Below are positions 16,398 to 26,308 of a stretch of 64,000 bases of DNA, one piece after another. Position 1 is the stretch's first letter; every line of letters starts with the position of its first letter. The position numbers and the translations under genes are program-made. The notes under the pieces are model-generated. The model was not told the DNA's origin. It worked only from the letters and a program-made list of their open reading frames with translations, and made no database searches. This DNA is from Porphyrobacter sp. IPPAS B-1204 (GTDB lineage: Bacteria > Pseudomonadota > Alphaproteobacteria > Sphingomonadales > Sphingomonadaceae): positions 1,448,001 through 1,512,000 of the forward strand of contig RHGM01000001.1 of the NCBI GenBank assembly GCA_003724185.1, in the 5' to 3' direction.

Positions 16398-17372
16398 ATG
16401 CGCAAACTCGCTTCCCTTGCTCTGGTCTCCCTGACAGCCCTGACACTGGGCGGCTGCATGAGCATGCCGCAGGACGGCCGCAACGCGCTGCCGACCACCA
16501 CCAGCCTCGCCTATTTCCCGAAGAAGACCCAGACCCAGACCCTGCTGAACCAGCTTCCCGCGCCGCAGCGCCCGGTGGCCATCGCGGTCTATGGCTTCAC
16601 CGATCAAACCGGCCAGTTCAAGCCGAGCGAGCAGGGCCAGACCCTGTCACGCGCGGTGACGCAGGGCGCCAGCTCCATGCTGGTCAAGGCGCTCCAGGAC
16701 GCGGGCAACCGCGGCTGGTTCACCGTGGTCGAACGTGAGCGGCTGGATAACCTGCTGAAAGAACGCCAGATCATTGGCGAAATGCGCAAGCGCTATCTTG
16801 GCGAACAGGAAGTCGATCCCAACGCCCTGCCCGCGCTGCTGTTTGCCGGCGTGCTGCTGGAAGGCGGAATTGTCGGCTATGACACCAACACCGTCACCGG
16901 CGGCGCTGGCGCGGCGTTCCTCGGCATTGGCGCGCGGACCGAATACCGGCAGGACACGGTGACCGTTTATCTGCGCGCGGTTTCCGTGCGCACCGGCGAA
17001 GTGCTCGCCAATGTTACCGCATCCAAGACCATCGCCAGCCAGGCGCTGGGTGCCAGCGCCTTCAAGTTCGTCGGCTTCCGCGAGCTGCTTGAGGCCGAAG
17101 TGGGTATCACCTCGAACGAGCCTGATCAGGTCGCGCTTCAGCAGGCGATCGAAAAGGCCGTCTACGGCATGGTGCTCGAAGGTGTGGAACTTGATCTGTG
17201 GCGCTTCAACGACATGGCCGCCGCCATGCCGCTGCTGGCCGCGTACCGCGCCGAGCGCGATGGACATTATGACGCTAGCGACATCCAGAAGGCGGTCAAG
17301 CGGGCGGGCTCGCTCACCGCGCTGACTGTGGTCGATGGCGAAAAACTAGATGATCGGCGCGACGGATCGTAG
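16398..17372 (+). CDS. csgG: curli secretion channel lipoprotein CsgG
   Basis: Outer-membrane lipoprotein forming the nonameric curli export pore. Lipobox LGGC at 17-20. Family features are IAVYGFTDQTGQFK, the ERERLDNLLKERQII region, the two amphipathic barrel segments around GGIVGYDTNTVTGGAGAAFLGIG and TEYRQDTVTVYLRAVSVRTGEV, and the C-terminal helix. It is 324 aa, longer than E. coli CsgG (277 aa), through the C-terminal extension after residue 275. It is directly behind csgF and about 400 bp ahead of four curlin genes. Confidence 0.95.
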   Translation: MRKLASLALVSLTALTLGGCMSMPQDGRNALPTTTSLAYFPKKTQTQTLLNQLPAPQRPVAIAVYGFTDQTGQFKPSEQGQTLSRAVTQGASSMLVKALQDAGNRGWFTVVERERLDNLLKERQIIGEMRKRYLGEQEVDPNALPALLFAGVLLEGGIVGYDTNTVTGGAGAAFLGIGARTEYRQDTVTVYLRAVSVRTGEVLANVTASKTIASQALGASAFKFVGFRELLEAEVGITSNEPDQVALQQAIEKAVYGMVLEGVELDLWRFNDMAAAMPLLAAYRAERDGHYDASDIQKAVKRAGSLTALTVVDGEKLDDRRDGS

Positions 17373-17780
17373 CGCTGCACATGAATTCCCGGGGGGTCTT
17401 GGAGGTCTGACGGGATAGACTGGGAGAGCGCGAAAAGCGCCAACCGGGCCGCACAAAATAAAGCACGCAAAGGAGCGGCAACTCCGATGCGCGCGAGGAT
17501 AGGTATGCGATCACCTGATAAAGCCCGGCGTCTCATCGCGCCGTGGCCGATGCTCGGTATCGCCTATCGTCAAGGCGGATGCAACCATGAATGCCGAGCG
17601 GTTCTTTACGGATCAGTTCCCCAGCACGTTCCCGGCCCCTGAGGCCGGAGCGTCCGGTGCTGCCCCCATACCCCCGCTCCCACACCGCATCCGAAACCCA
17701 CTTCGGACACCCGCGACGCATGAACGTCTGCGGGGCCGACGCCTGTCGCACTTTTTGAATCACGCAAAAGGAACCGAGAA
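17373..17780 (+). other. 408-bp spacer csgG to first curlin
   Basis: No supported gene. Contains a CCGGCC-CCTGA-GGCCGG hairpin at 17632-17648. A separate promoter for the curlin genes is plausible given the length of the gap. The sequence AAAGGAACCGAG just before 17781 is the first curlin's ribosome site. Confidence 0.45.
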
Positions 17781-19778
17781 ATGAAGAAAACGATCAAGAC
17801 CGGCGTATCGCTGTTGGCGTTGTCGCTGGCAGGCGCCGCCTTGGCGCAAGGCGTGCCCAACACTTCTAATGTCGAGCAGACCGGCACCGGCGAAGTCGCC
17901 GAAGTGATGCAAGGCGGCAGCGGCACCAACACCTCGGACATCGATCAGGACGGCACCGGCAACACCGCCACTGTCACTCAGGCGAGCACCGCGGGCGATG
18001 CCAACAGCTCGACCGTTCTGCAGACCGGCACGGCCAGCGGCAACACCGCAACCGTCGACCAGAGCGGCGAAGGCAACTCCAGCGGTGTCACGCAGGAAGG
18101 CGAAGACAGCGACGTGGAAGTGCTGCAGGACGGGACCGACAACACCTCGACCGTCGAGCAGAACGCGTTTGAAGCCCTCACCACTGTGGTGCAGACCGGC
18201 AACGCCAACACCAGCGATGTCACCCAGACCGGCGACGGCGCCACGATCTTCGTCGATCAGAACAATGGCGATGGCATGCTGGCCGGCAACAGCTCGATCG
18301 TGACCCAAAGCGGCGATGATGCGATCACCAACGTGTCGCAGGACGGCCAGTCCAACAGCTCGACAGTGAACCAGACCGGTACGGATGCCTTCACCGCCGT
18401 CGGGCAGAGCGGCGACGGCAATATCTCGCTGGTCAACCAGAGCGGTACGGGCTCGGATGCACTGGTTGATCAGACCGGCACCGGCAACAATTCGACCATC
18501 GGCCAGACCGGTGTGGGTTCGGTTACCGACGTGATCCAGAACGGCAACGGCAACAACTCGACAGTGACCCAGTCGGGCTCGCTGTCGCAGACCATCGTCG
18601 ATCAGGACGGCACCAGCCTGTCGTCCACCGTGACCCAGAGCGGCTCGGGCGCGATCACCGATGTCGTGCAGACCGGCTTCGGCAGCCAGTCCTTCGTGAA
18701 CCAGAGCGGCCTTGGTTCGGACACCACGGTCAACCAGAGCGGGCAGGCCAACTCTTCCGGCATCACCCAGTCGGGCATCGGCGCGGTTGCAGTGATCACG
18801 CAGGACGGCACCGCCAACAGCTCGTCGGCGTTCGAAACCGGCGCGGCTTCCGATCTGGCTGTAACCCAGCTGGGCACCTCCAACGTTTCGGTGGTGACGC
18901 AGAACGGCATCGGTTCGGTAGTCGACATCTTCCAGGACGGCACCAGCAACAATTCGCTGGTCACCGGCACCGCGCTCGGCTCGACGGCTGATGTGAGTCA
19001 GACCGGGACCGGCAACAGCAGCACCGTCTTCCAGAGCAACGCGCTGCTCACCAACGCGACGGCGGCCAATGTCGACGTGATCCAGAACGGCACCACCAAC
19101 GTGTCGACCGTGAGCCAGCTGGCTGGCGGTGCGGACGTGCTGGTGAACCAGAGCGGCACCGACAACTTCTCCGATGTGGTCGGCATTGCCAACAACTCGG
19201 ATGCGACGGTCTTCCAGACCGGTGTCGGCAACCGTTCCGAGATCGATCAGAATGCGGTCACCTTCCCGATCGCTGCCGCGCTCAACGAGAACCAGAACGC
19301 AAGCGTGACGCAGACCGGCGATGGCAACACCCAGCGCCTGAACCAGTTCGGTCGCAATCAGGTCGCCAACATCACCCAGATCGGTGACGGCAACATCTCG
19401 GGCGCGCCCGGCAGTGCGGCCGGCATCATGCAGGTGGGTGAAAACAACGAAGCCAACCTGCGTCAGGAAGGCGACGGCAACACCTCGACGATCCGTCAGG
19501 GCAACAACGGCAACCAGACGATCATCACCGGTGCGTCGAGCAACGAGAACCTCGCCAACGTTACCCAGTCGGGCGATCAGGGCACCTCGAGCCTGACCCA
19601 GAATGGCGACTTCAACGAAGCCACCCTCAATCAGGATGGCCTGCTGAATGAATCGACCATCAGCCAACTCGGCAACGGCAATATCGCCAATGTGACCCAG
19701 GGCGCGACGGACAACTCGTCGATCGTGTCCCAGACCGGCAACGGCCACAACGCCACAGTCTTCCAGAACCAGCCTTAA
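17781..19778 (+). CDS. giant curlin 1 (CsgA-like amyloid subunit)
   Basis: Extracellular amyloid subunit of 665 aa. Signal peptide residues 1-22 (cut before QGVPNTSN). The rest is a near-continuous curlin repeat with about 11 residues per strand and the pattern V-x-Q-x-G-x-x-N-x-S/T, for example VDQSGEGNSSGVTQ. About 55-60 strands can be fitted, versus about ten in E. coli CsgA. Regular Gln and Asn ladders mark the cross-beta core; Asp/Gly at turn positions resemble gatekeepers that slow aggregation. It follows csgG and heads a set of four related genes. A hairpin follows at 19789. Confidence 0.9.
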   Translation: MKKTIKTGVSLLALSLAGAALAQGVPNTSNVEQTGTGEVAEVMQGGSGTNTSDIDQDGTGNTATVTQASTAGDANSSTVLQTGTASGNTATVDQSGEGNSSGVTQEGEDSDVEVLQDGTDNTSTVEQNAFEALTTVVQTGNANTSDVTQTGDGATIFVDQNNGDGMLAGNSSIVTQSGDDAITNVSQDGQSNSSTVNQTGTDAFTAVGQSGDGNISLVNQSGTGSDALVDQTGTGNNSTIGQTGVGSVTDVIQNGNGNNSTVTQSGSLSQTIVDQDGTSLSSTVTQSGSGAITDVVQTGFGSQSFVNQSGLGSDTTVNQSGQANSSGITQSGIGAVAVITQDGTANSSSAFETGAASDLAVTQLGTSNVSVVTQNGIGSVVDIFQDGTSNNSLVTGTALGSTADVSQTGTGNSSTVFQSNALLTNATAANVDVIQNGTTNVSTVSQLAGGADVLVNQSGTDNFSDVVGIANNSDATVFQTGVGNRSEIDQNAVTFPIAAALNENQNASVTQTGDGNTQRLNQFGRNQVANITQIGDGNISGAPGSAAGIMQVGENNEANLRQEGDGNTSTIRQGNNGNQTIITGASSNENLANVTQSGDQGTSSLTQNGDFNEATLNQDGLLNESTISQLGNGNIANVTQGATDNSSIVSQTGNGHNATVFQNQP

Positions 19779-19788
19779 TCAAACTCCG

Positions 19789-19814
19789 CCGGAGAGTGCA
19801 GATGCGCTCTCCGG
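19789..19814 (+). repeat. hairpin after curlin 1
   Basis: Stem CCGGAGAG (19789-19796) / CTCTCCGG (19807-19814), ten-base loop, about 11 bp after the stop codon. No T-run follows, so it is a weak terminator at best and may instead protect the upstream mRNA end. Confidence 0.7.
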
Positions 19815-19835
19815 TTAGACACAAGGAACACAGCC

Positions 19836-21803
19836 ATGAAGAACATTCTCATTACCAGCGCCTCGCTGCTGGCTCTCGCCATCGCTGCACCTGCCCTTGC
19901 GCAGGACAACGATTCCACCATCACCCAGACCGGCACCGCCCAGACCGCCACGGTCACCCAGTCGGCTATGGATGCCGAAGCCATCGTCACCCAGAGCAAT
20001 GCGAACAACACCGCGACCGTGACCCAGGGCGACGATGCCGGTGCCTTCACCAGAGTGACCCAGTCGGGCACCGACAACGATGCCGAAGTCACCCAATCTG
20101 CGGTGAACGGCGAGGCCGAGATCCAGCAGAGCGGCAACTTCAACGAAGCCACGCTTTCGCAGGGCCGTGCCTTCGGCGCTACTCCCCAGACTGACTCCCA
20201 GGAAGCGCTGATCGTCCAGTCGGGCAGCGACAACATGGTCGATGCTGACCAGAGTGGTTCGCGCGTCGATCTCAACATTCTGCAAAGCGGCAGCAACAAT
20301 GATGCGACCGTGATCCAGAGCGGCGCCCACAACGGATCGGGCAACAGCGACGATGCCATGCAGGTCGGCATCCTGCAGAGCGGCAGCGACAACGAAGCCT
20401 TCGTCACCCAGTCCGGACAATATTCCGACGCCTTCATCAATCAGGGCGGTAACGATAACTCCGCCACGATCCTGCAAACGGTCGACAACCTCCCGAACCC
20501 CCCGGGCTTCAATGACCCGCGCGTGGCGACGGCGACCATCAATCAGGCTGGCAGCGACAACGAAAGCACCATCAACCAGACGGGGCTGCCCTTCCCGGGC
20601 CAGCTCACGACCTCGTCGCGCCTGATGACCGCCACCAACACCCAGGATGGTGACGACAACACAAGCACCATCAACCAGACCAACACCGCGCTCGCAGCCA
20701 CGGCGGCCTTGAACACCGCCACCGTCACCCAGAACGGCAACGGAAACGATTCCGGCGTCAGCCAGAACGGTGTCTCGCTGACGGCCACTGTCCTTCAGAA
20801 CGGTGACACCAGCGATTCCACGGTCCTCCAGAGCGGTACCGGTAGCCAGGCTACCGTGACCCAGAGCGGCGCGGGCCAGTTCGCCAGCACCAGCCAGTCG
20901 GGCGACAACAACGAGAGCGACATCCTGCAAACGGGCAACAACGCCTCGGCCACGGTGACCCAGGGCGGCGACGACAACATGTCGGACATCGTCCAGGCTG
21001 ATGATGCCGGCGGCACGGCCATCGTTTCCCAGGGCGGTAACGGCAACACCTCCGAAATCACCCAGACCGGCCTTGGTTCGGAAGCTTCGGTGGATCAGTC
21101 GGGCAACAACAACGTGGTCGAACTGACTCAGGGTCGTCCGGACGGCGACGCCTTCCAGAGCAATGGTCAGGAAGCCCTGATTGTTCAGAGCGGTTCCGAC
21201 AACCGGACTACGGCCACCCAGACTGCGTCGAGCGGTGACATCAATGTACTGCAGAGCGGCAACAACAACGAGGCCGACATTCTTCAGTCGGGCTTCAACA
21301 ACAGCGCAGGCGACAGTGATGTCCCGGCTGAAGTCGGTGTTGCGCAACGCGGTGACAACAATGATGCGTTCATCAATCAGCGCGGTCAGAATTCGAGCGC
21401 GATGATCGATCAGATCGGTGACAACAACACCAGCACGATCAACCAGAACATTCTTCCCGGCGGGCAGATCGCCAGCCGCGGGATGGATGCGACCTCGATC
21501 CAGGGTGGCGATAACAACATGAGCATGATCACGCAGGTCAACGATCAGCTCACTGCGCCGCAGTCGCCCTCCAACAACGTGGCATTGGCCAACCAGGGCG
21601 GGGACTCCAACGAGTCGGTGATCAGCCAGAACGGCGCAACCAATGACGCGTCGCTGTTCCAGTCCGGCGATCTGAATGAATCGACCATCACCCAGGTCGG
21701 CAATGGCAACATGGCCGACGTGACCCAGATGAGCGACAGCAACCAGTCGTTCGTGACCCAGACGGGCAATGGCAACAGCGCCACCGTTACGCAGGGCATG
21801 TAA
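19836..21803 (+). CDS. giant curlin 2 (CsgA-like amyloid subunit)
   Basis: A 655-aa curlin with signal peptide residues 1-22 (LALAIAAPALA-QDND). It has the same 11-residue repeat as curlin 1 but a different interior arrangement: two similar halves each contain a run ending QEALIVQSGSDN (near residues 126 and 448), suggesting internal duplication of about 320 residues. It ends GNGNSATVTQGM, shared with curlins 3 and 4. Shine-Dalgarno AAGGAA lies about ten bases upstream. Spacing to curlin 1 is 57 nt. Confidence 0.9.
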   Translation: MKNILITSASLLALAIAAPALAQDNDSTITQTGTAQTATVTQSAMDAEAIVTQSNANNTATVTQGDDAGAFTRVTQSGTDNDAEVTQSAVNGEAEIQQSGNFNEATLSQGRAFGATPQTDSQEALIVQSGSDNMVDADQSGSRVDLNILQSGSNNDATVIQSGAHNGSGNSDDAMQVGILQSGSDNEAFVTQSGQYSDAFINQGGNDNSATILQTVDNLPNPPGFNDPRVATATINQAGSDNESTINQTGLPFPGQLTTSSRLMTATNTQDGDDNTSTINQTNTALAATAALNTATVTQNGNGNDSGVSQNGVSLTATVLQNGDTSDSTVLQSGTGSQATVTQSGAGQFASTSQSGDNNESDILQTGNNASATVTQGGDDNMSDIVQADDAGGTAIVSQGGNGNTSEITQTGLGSEASVDQSGNNNVVELTQGRPDGDAFQSNGQEALIVQSGSDNRTTATQTASSGDINVLQSGNNNEADILQSGFNNSAGDSDVPAEVGVAQRGDNNDAFINQRGQNSSAMIDQIGDNNTSTINQNILPGGQIASRGMDATSIQGGDNNMSMITQVNDQLTAPQSPSNNVALANQGGDSNESVISQNGATNDASLFQSGDLNESTITQVGNGNMADVTQMSDSNQSFVTQTGNGNSATVTQGM

Positions 21804-21818
21804 GCCGATCCACTCCAC

Positions 21819-21846
21819 TCCGGGCGGGGCTGCTGCCTCGCCCGGA
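21819..21846 (+). repeat. hairpin after curlin 2
   Basis: Stem TCCGGGCG (21819-21826) / CGCCCGGA (21839-21846), about 15 bp after the stop; no T-run. Same core (CCGGGCG) as the hairpins after curlins 3 and 4. Confidence 0.75.
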
Positions 21847-21929
21847 CAATAACCGCTGGGGCGCATCGATCCCAGGTCGCAACCACCGCAACTTAGTCAC
21901 AAGTCACTCTTTTCATGAAGGACCTTGAG

Positions 21930-23951
21930 ATGAAGAATACGATCCTTGCCGGCGCTTCGATGCTGGCCCTCGCTTTTGCTGCTCCTGCTTTGGCGCAGAA
22001 CAATGAAACCACCATCACCCAGACCGGCAGCGCCCAGACCGCCACCGTCACCCAGTCAGGCGAAGAAGCCTCGGCGACTGTGATCCAGAGCGAGTCCGAC
22101 AACACCGCCACCATCGTCCAGCAAGCGAATGCCGGCGGCGGCGCCCTGATCGATCAGTCGGGAATCGACAACACCGCCTCGGTCGGCCAGACCTCGGCAG
22201 GTTCGGAAGCCGAAGTCCTTCAGTCCGGTGATCGCAACGAAGCCACACTCAATCAGGGCCGCGCGGCCTCCAATCCCAGCCAGACCAATGGTCAAACCGC
22301 CCTGCTGGTGCAGACGGGTGACGACAACGGCATTCTGGCTTCGCAGTCGGGCTCCGGCGGCGATCTCAACGTGCTGCAGAGCGGCAACAACAATGATGCC
22401 ACCGTCGATCAGAGCGGCTTTGCCAATGCCTCGGGCGACCCTGCCGACCCTGCGCTGGTCGGGATCGACCAGTCAGGCAATGACAATGATGCCTTCGTGA
22501 CGCAGAGCGGCCAGCTATCGGATGCCTTCATCTCGCAGAGCGGCGATTTCAACACGGCAAGCATCAACCAGTCGATCGGCAATATCCCCAACCCGTCTGG
22601 CGGCCCCGATCCGCGTGTGGCCACGGGCACGATCATTCAGGTCGGTGATGGTAACGAAAGCACCATCAACCAGAACGGCCCCGGCACTGCTGACATCTCG
22701 GCTCGCCTGATGACCGCGACCAGCACCCAGAATGGTGACAACAACGAAAGCACGATCAGCCAGACCAACACCGCGGTGCTTGCGTCGGCTGCTTCGAACA
22801 CCGCCACCGTGACCCAGAACGGCGACGACAACGCTTCGACCGTCAGCCAGGACGGCATCAATCTGACCGCCACCGTTCTGCAGGACGGCACCGACGGCAC
22901 CGCCTCGATCATCCAGTCGGGCGATGGCAACACCTCGACGTCGACGCAGAGCGGCACCTTCAACACCGTGAACGTGAACCAGAGCGGCAGCGACAACAGC
23001 TCGATCACGGATCAGTCGGGCACGCGCGGCACCGCCAACGTGACCCAGAATGCCACGGACAGCCGTTCGACGATTAACCAGTCGGGTGTGGTCGATGCCT
23101 TGGCTTCGGTGAACCAGACCGGCGACAACCAGCAATCGACGATCAATCAGGTGTCGCAGGCCAACGCTTCCAGCCAGTTCCCGGGCGCATTCGTCCAGCA
23201 GAGTGGCGCTGACAACGTTTCCAACATCAACCAGACCGGAAACTTCGACAGATGGCTGCTCGGGACAAGTCCGCTTACGTCGCCCAGCGGCTTCGTCATT
23301 CAGGACGGCGTCGAAAACAACGTCGACCTGCAACAGCTTGGCGACTCGACGCTGGCCTATTCCGAACAGCGGGGCAACGAGAACAGCATGACCACCATGC
23401 AAACCGGCCAGAACAATTATTCGGTCTCGCGGCAGTTCGGAAACAACAACGTCAACAATGTGAACCTTGGCGCAGCCACCCCGTCGGACACGCTGTCGAT
23501 CGTGGACACGTTCAAGACCGGCAATCGCAACAGCTCGACGGTGACCCAGGACGGGACGCAGGATCGCGGCGTGGTGTCGTTCATATCTGCCGGCATCGTG
23601 CAGACCGGGGATGACAACACCTCGACCCTCACCCAGTCGGGCCTCAACGATGTCGCCTTCATCGACCAGATCGGGAACGACAACCGCTCGACCGTCAGCC
23701 AGCTCGCTGGCGGCGTTGGCAACAGCGCCGACATCAACCAGACCGGAGACGAAGGTTTCTCCGAACTGACCCAGAGCGGCACCTCCAACAGCGCCACGCT
23801 GAACCAGGGTGGGCTGGATAACGACTCGTTCATCACCCAGTCCGGCACCGGTAACAGCGCCACGGTGAACCAGTCGAGCACCGGCAACATGTCGACCATC
23901 AACCAGACTGGCATGGGCCACACCGCCACCGTCACCCAGGGCGGCATGTAA
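21930..23951 (+). CDS. giant curlin 3 (CsgA-like amyloid subunit)
   Basis: A 673-aa curlin closest to curlin 2 in its first 300 residues (shared NNETTITQTGSAQTATVTQ-type opening). The ATG at 21930 is preferred over 21915 because AAGGA lies seven bases upstream and it restores the MKNTILAGAS signal peptide seen in curlins 2 and 4. Curlin repeats are interrupted near residues 430-530 by less regular sequence (FDRWLLGTSPLTSPSGFVIQ), which may be a surface loop or the site of a recombination joint. It ends HTATVTQGGM. Confidence 0.88.
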   Translation: MKNTILAGASMLALAFAAPALAQNNETTITQTGSAQTATVTQSGEEASATVIQSESDNTATIVQQANAGGGALIDQSGIDNTASVGQTSAGSEAEVLQSGDRNEATLNQGRAASNPSQTNGQTALLVQTGDDNGILASQSGSGGDLNVLQSGNNNDATVDQSGFANASGDPADPALVGIDQSGNDNDAFVTQSGQLSDAFISQSGDFNTASINQSIGNIPNPSGGPDPRVATGTIIQVGDGNESTINQNGPGTADISARLMTATSTQNGDNNESTISQTNTAVLASAASNTATVTQNGDDNASTVSQDGINLTATVLQDGTDGTASIIQSGDGNTSTSTQSGTFNTVNVNQSGSDNSSITDQSGTRGTANVTQNATDSRSTINQSGVVDALASVNQTGDNQQSTINQVSQANASSQFPGAFVQQSGADNVSNINQTGNFDRWLLGTSPLTSPSGFVIQDGVENNVDLQQLGDSTLAYSEQRGNENSMTTMQTGQNNYSVSRQFGNNNVNNVNLGAATPSDTLSIVDTFKTGNRNSSTVTQDGTQDRGVVSFISAGIVQTGDDNTSTLTQSGLNDVAFIDQIGNDNRSTVSQLAGGVGNSADINQTGDEGFSELTQSGTSNSATLNQGGLDNDSFITQSGTGNSATVNQSSTGNMSTINQTGMGHTATVTQGGM

Positions 23952-23961
23952 GCCGATCCGT

Positions 23962-23991
23962 TCCGGGCGGGGCCTGATGGTCCCGCCCGGA
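23962..23991 (+). repeat. hairpin after curlin 3
   Basis: Perfect 10-bp stem TCCGGGCGGG (23962-23971) / CCCGCCCGGA (23982-23991), ten-base loop, about 10 bp after the stop; followed by CCTTATTG rather than a T-run. Confidence 0.78.
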
Positions 23992-24070
23992 CCTTATTGA
24001 ACCAGACCGTCAGGCGGATGATCGCAAGATACCGTCTGACGACCGTCACTCGATCAATAGAGCACTTGTA

Positions 24071-26239
24071 ATGAAAAAGACGATACTGGGCGGGGCCTCG
24101 ATGCTCGCACTGGCCATGACTGCACCGGCCTTCGGCCAAAGCGTTTCCACAGTCGATCAAGTCGGCAATGGCACCGCGGCCACGGTCACGCAAAGCGGCA
24201 ACAACACCTCCGACATCGTCCAGACCGGCAACTTCAACACCGCGACAGCCGAACAGGACAATGATGCCCCCGGCAGCATCGCCAACCAGGCGACCATCAC
24301 CCAGAACGGGGATGGCACCTCGGCATCCGAAGCGAACACCGCACGCGCCCGCCAATCGGGCAGCGCAAACACCACGACGATCGATCAGGGTGTAGCGGGT
24401 CTCGGCACCGGCAACAGCAATGTCGCCGATACGCGCCAGAACGGTTCGGCCAATGTGATCGACCTGGCGCAGATCAACGATGGCGCCGCCGCCACAGTCC
24501 GCCAGAATGGTGAGAGCAACACTTCGATCTCCTCGCAGGGCCGCCCCAACGCTGCAAACACCACCTCTGGCCAAGAGCTGGTGGTGTTCCAGACCGGCGA
24601 GGACAACATGTCCGACATCGACCAGCGCGGATCGGGCAATTATGCGTCCGTGTTCCAGAACGGCGATCGCAACACTTCGACCATCCGTCAGCCGGGCGCC
24701 GACAACAATATCGGCGTCGAACTGGCCAGCATCGGGGTCAACCAGGTTGGTGACGACAACATCTCGACCGTGACGCAGGGTGCCAATGGCGGCCTCGTCA
24801 ATGTCAACCAGACGGGCGACGTGCTGACCAGCACCGTGACCCAGACGGGCCGGGCGAATAATGCAGTCGCCAGCGTCAACCAGAGCGGATCGCTCCACAC
24901 CAGCACGATCCTTCAGGATGCGCCGCCTCCGGCCTCGGGCGGGCCTGCCCGCAACATGACGGCCAACGTGACGCAGTCGGGCACCGACAATGACAGCACC
25001 GTGACCCAGACCAACACGCTGGGCGGCGATCCGGTCTCGAACAACCTTGCCAATGTCACGCAGTCGGGCACGTTCCAGTGGTCGCGGGTCGAGCAGAACG
25101 GGCACGACAACAGTGCGACCGTGGGTCAGAGCGGGGACGACAATGACAGCGCCCTCGCACAGGTCGGCAACGACAACACCGCGCTTGTGGCACAGAGTGG
25201 CAGCGATTCGCTGTCCAATCTGTTCCAGATCGGCAACGGCAACTTTGCCGATGTGAACCAGTCGGGTTCGGACAGCCGCAGCAATATCCTGCAGCAGGCC
25301 TCGAACAGCTGGGCGCGGGTCAATCAGGCGGCGAGCAACAGCTCTTCGAGAATCACGCAGACGGCCGACGGCCAGAACGCGCTGGTGCTGCAGGGCGGCA
25401 GTGACCAGACCGCGGTGATCCGCCAGTCGGCAGGCGCGGGTAGCGGTTCGATTTCGGGTGGGGACTTGCCGAGCAGCGATGTCTCGCAGGCGCGTATCGA
25501 ACAGACCGCCGCCGGGTCGGGCAACAGCTCGACCATCGATCAGGAGGGCCTGTCAAACTTTGCCTACACGCGTCAGGTCGGCAACGGCAACACCTCGACC
25601 GTGCTGCAGAACGGCGACGCCAACCTCCTTGGGATCTTCCAGTCCGGCGATGACAACCAGTCGAGCGTTACCCAGTCAGGCGAAACCACCAACTTCACCG
25701 GCCTGTCGTTTGTGGCGGTCGTGGGTGTGAGCCAGACCGGCAACCGCAACACCTCGTCTGTCGACCAGGATGGCGACTACAATGGTGGCGATCTCAATGT
25801 CGAAAACACCGTCCGGGTGCTGCAATCCGGCGACGACAACACCTCGGCCATCAATCAGGCGGGCCTGAACCCCGAGGCCCGGATTTGGCAAGATGGTGAC
25901 TTCAACGAGTCCGAAATCGATCAGGCCGGCTCGGAAAACCGCGCATTTGTCGATCAGATCGGCAATATGAACCGCTCGTTTGTGGACCAGCTCGACATGG
26001 CCGGCCTCAACAACTTTGCCGATGTCGATCAGGGCGGTGACGACAACCTGTCGCGGATCACGCAAAGCGGCGCGAACAGCCAGGCGCTGGTCGATCAGAG
26101 CGGCAGCGACAATGAATCGTTCATCACCCAGGCTGGCAGCGGCAACATCGCTGACGTGACCCAGTCCAGCAACGGCAACATGTCGACCATCAACCAGAAC
26201 GGCATCGGCAACAGCGCCACCGTCACGCAGGGCATGTAA
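24071..26239 (+). CDS. giant curlin 4 (CsgA-like amyloid subunit)
   Basis: The largest curlin, 722 aa. Signal peptide MKKTILGGASMLALAMTAPA, cut near FGQ. Repeats are as in the others, ending GNSATVTQGM. The central part (about residues 410-560) is richer in Ser and Ala and less regular, including QQASNSWARVNQAASNSSS. The ATG at 24071 has only a weak ribosome site. Four tandem genes with the same start and end motifs indicate repeated gene duplication followed by internal repeat shuffling. Confidence 0.9.
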   Translation: MKKTILGGASMLALAMTAPAFGQSVSTVDQVGNGTAATVTQSGNNTSDIVQTGNFNTATAEQDNDAPGSIANQATITQNGDGTSASEANTARARQSGSANTTTIDQGVAGLGTGNSNVADTRQNGSANVIDLAQINDGAAATVRQNGESNTSISSQGRPNAANTTSGQELVVFQTGEDNMSDIDQRGSGNYASVFQNGDRNTSTIRQPGADNNIGVELASIGVNQVGDDNISTVTQGANGGLVNVNQTGDVLTSTVTQTGRANNAVASVNQSGSLHTSTILQDAPPPASGGPARNMTANVTQSGTDNDSTVTQTNTLGGDPVSNNLANVTQSGTFQWSRVEQNGHDNSATVGQSGDDNDSALAQVGNDNTALVAQSGSDSLSNLFQIGNGNFADVNQSGSDSRSNILQQASNSWARVNQAASNSSSRITQTADGQNALVLQGGSDQTAVIRQSAGAGSGSISGGDLPSSDVSQARIEQTAAGSGNSSTIDQEGLSNFAYTRQVGNGNTSTVLQNGDANLLGIFQSGDDNQSSVTQSGETTNFTGLSFVAVVGVSQTGNRNTSSVDQDGDYNGGDLNVENTVRVLQSGDDNTSAINQAGLNPEARIWQDGDFNESEIDQAGSENRAFVDQIGNMNRSFVDQLDMAGLNNFADVDQGGDDNLSRITQSGANSQALVDQSGSDNESFITQAGSGNIADVTQSSNGNMSTINQNGIGNSATVTQGM

Positions 26240-26253
26240 GCCTCACCGACCGC

Positions 26254-26284
26254 GCTCCGGGCGGGACAAGTTCTCGCCCGGAGC
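26254..26284 (+). repeat. hairpin after curlin 4
   Basis: Perfect 10-bp stem GCTCCGGGCG (26254-26263) / CGCCCGGAGC (26275-26284), 11-base loop, about 15 bp after the stop; ACATTTTTC follows, so termination is more plausible here than after the other three. Confidence 0.78.
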
Positions 26285-26308
26285 ACATTTTTCAGCTAAC
26301 AAGGACAG

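Noticed and set aside
17487..17643. Short open frame of about 51 codons before curlin 1 with a possible SD AAAGGAG
   Set aside because: The composition (many Arg, Pro and Cys) shows no known pattern, the SD spacing is long, and it lies in a probable promoter region. Kept only as a possibility.
17760..23921. Minus-strand open frames opposite the curlins (rich in Val, Ala, Arg, His)
   Set aside because: They mirror the repeat of the curlin genes; the translation is periodic in the same way and lacks a start site and domains.
17781..26239. Curlin repeats as a CRISPR array or minisatellite
   Set aside because: Repeats are codon-phased, vary at every unit, keep frame across four genes and encode the Q-G-N ladder of curlins; there are no constant spacers.
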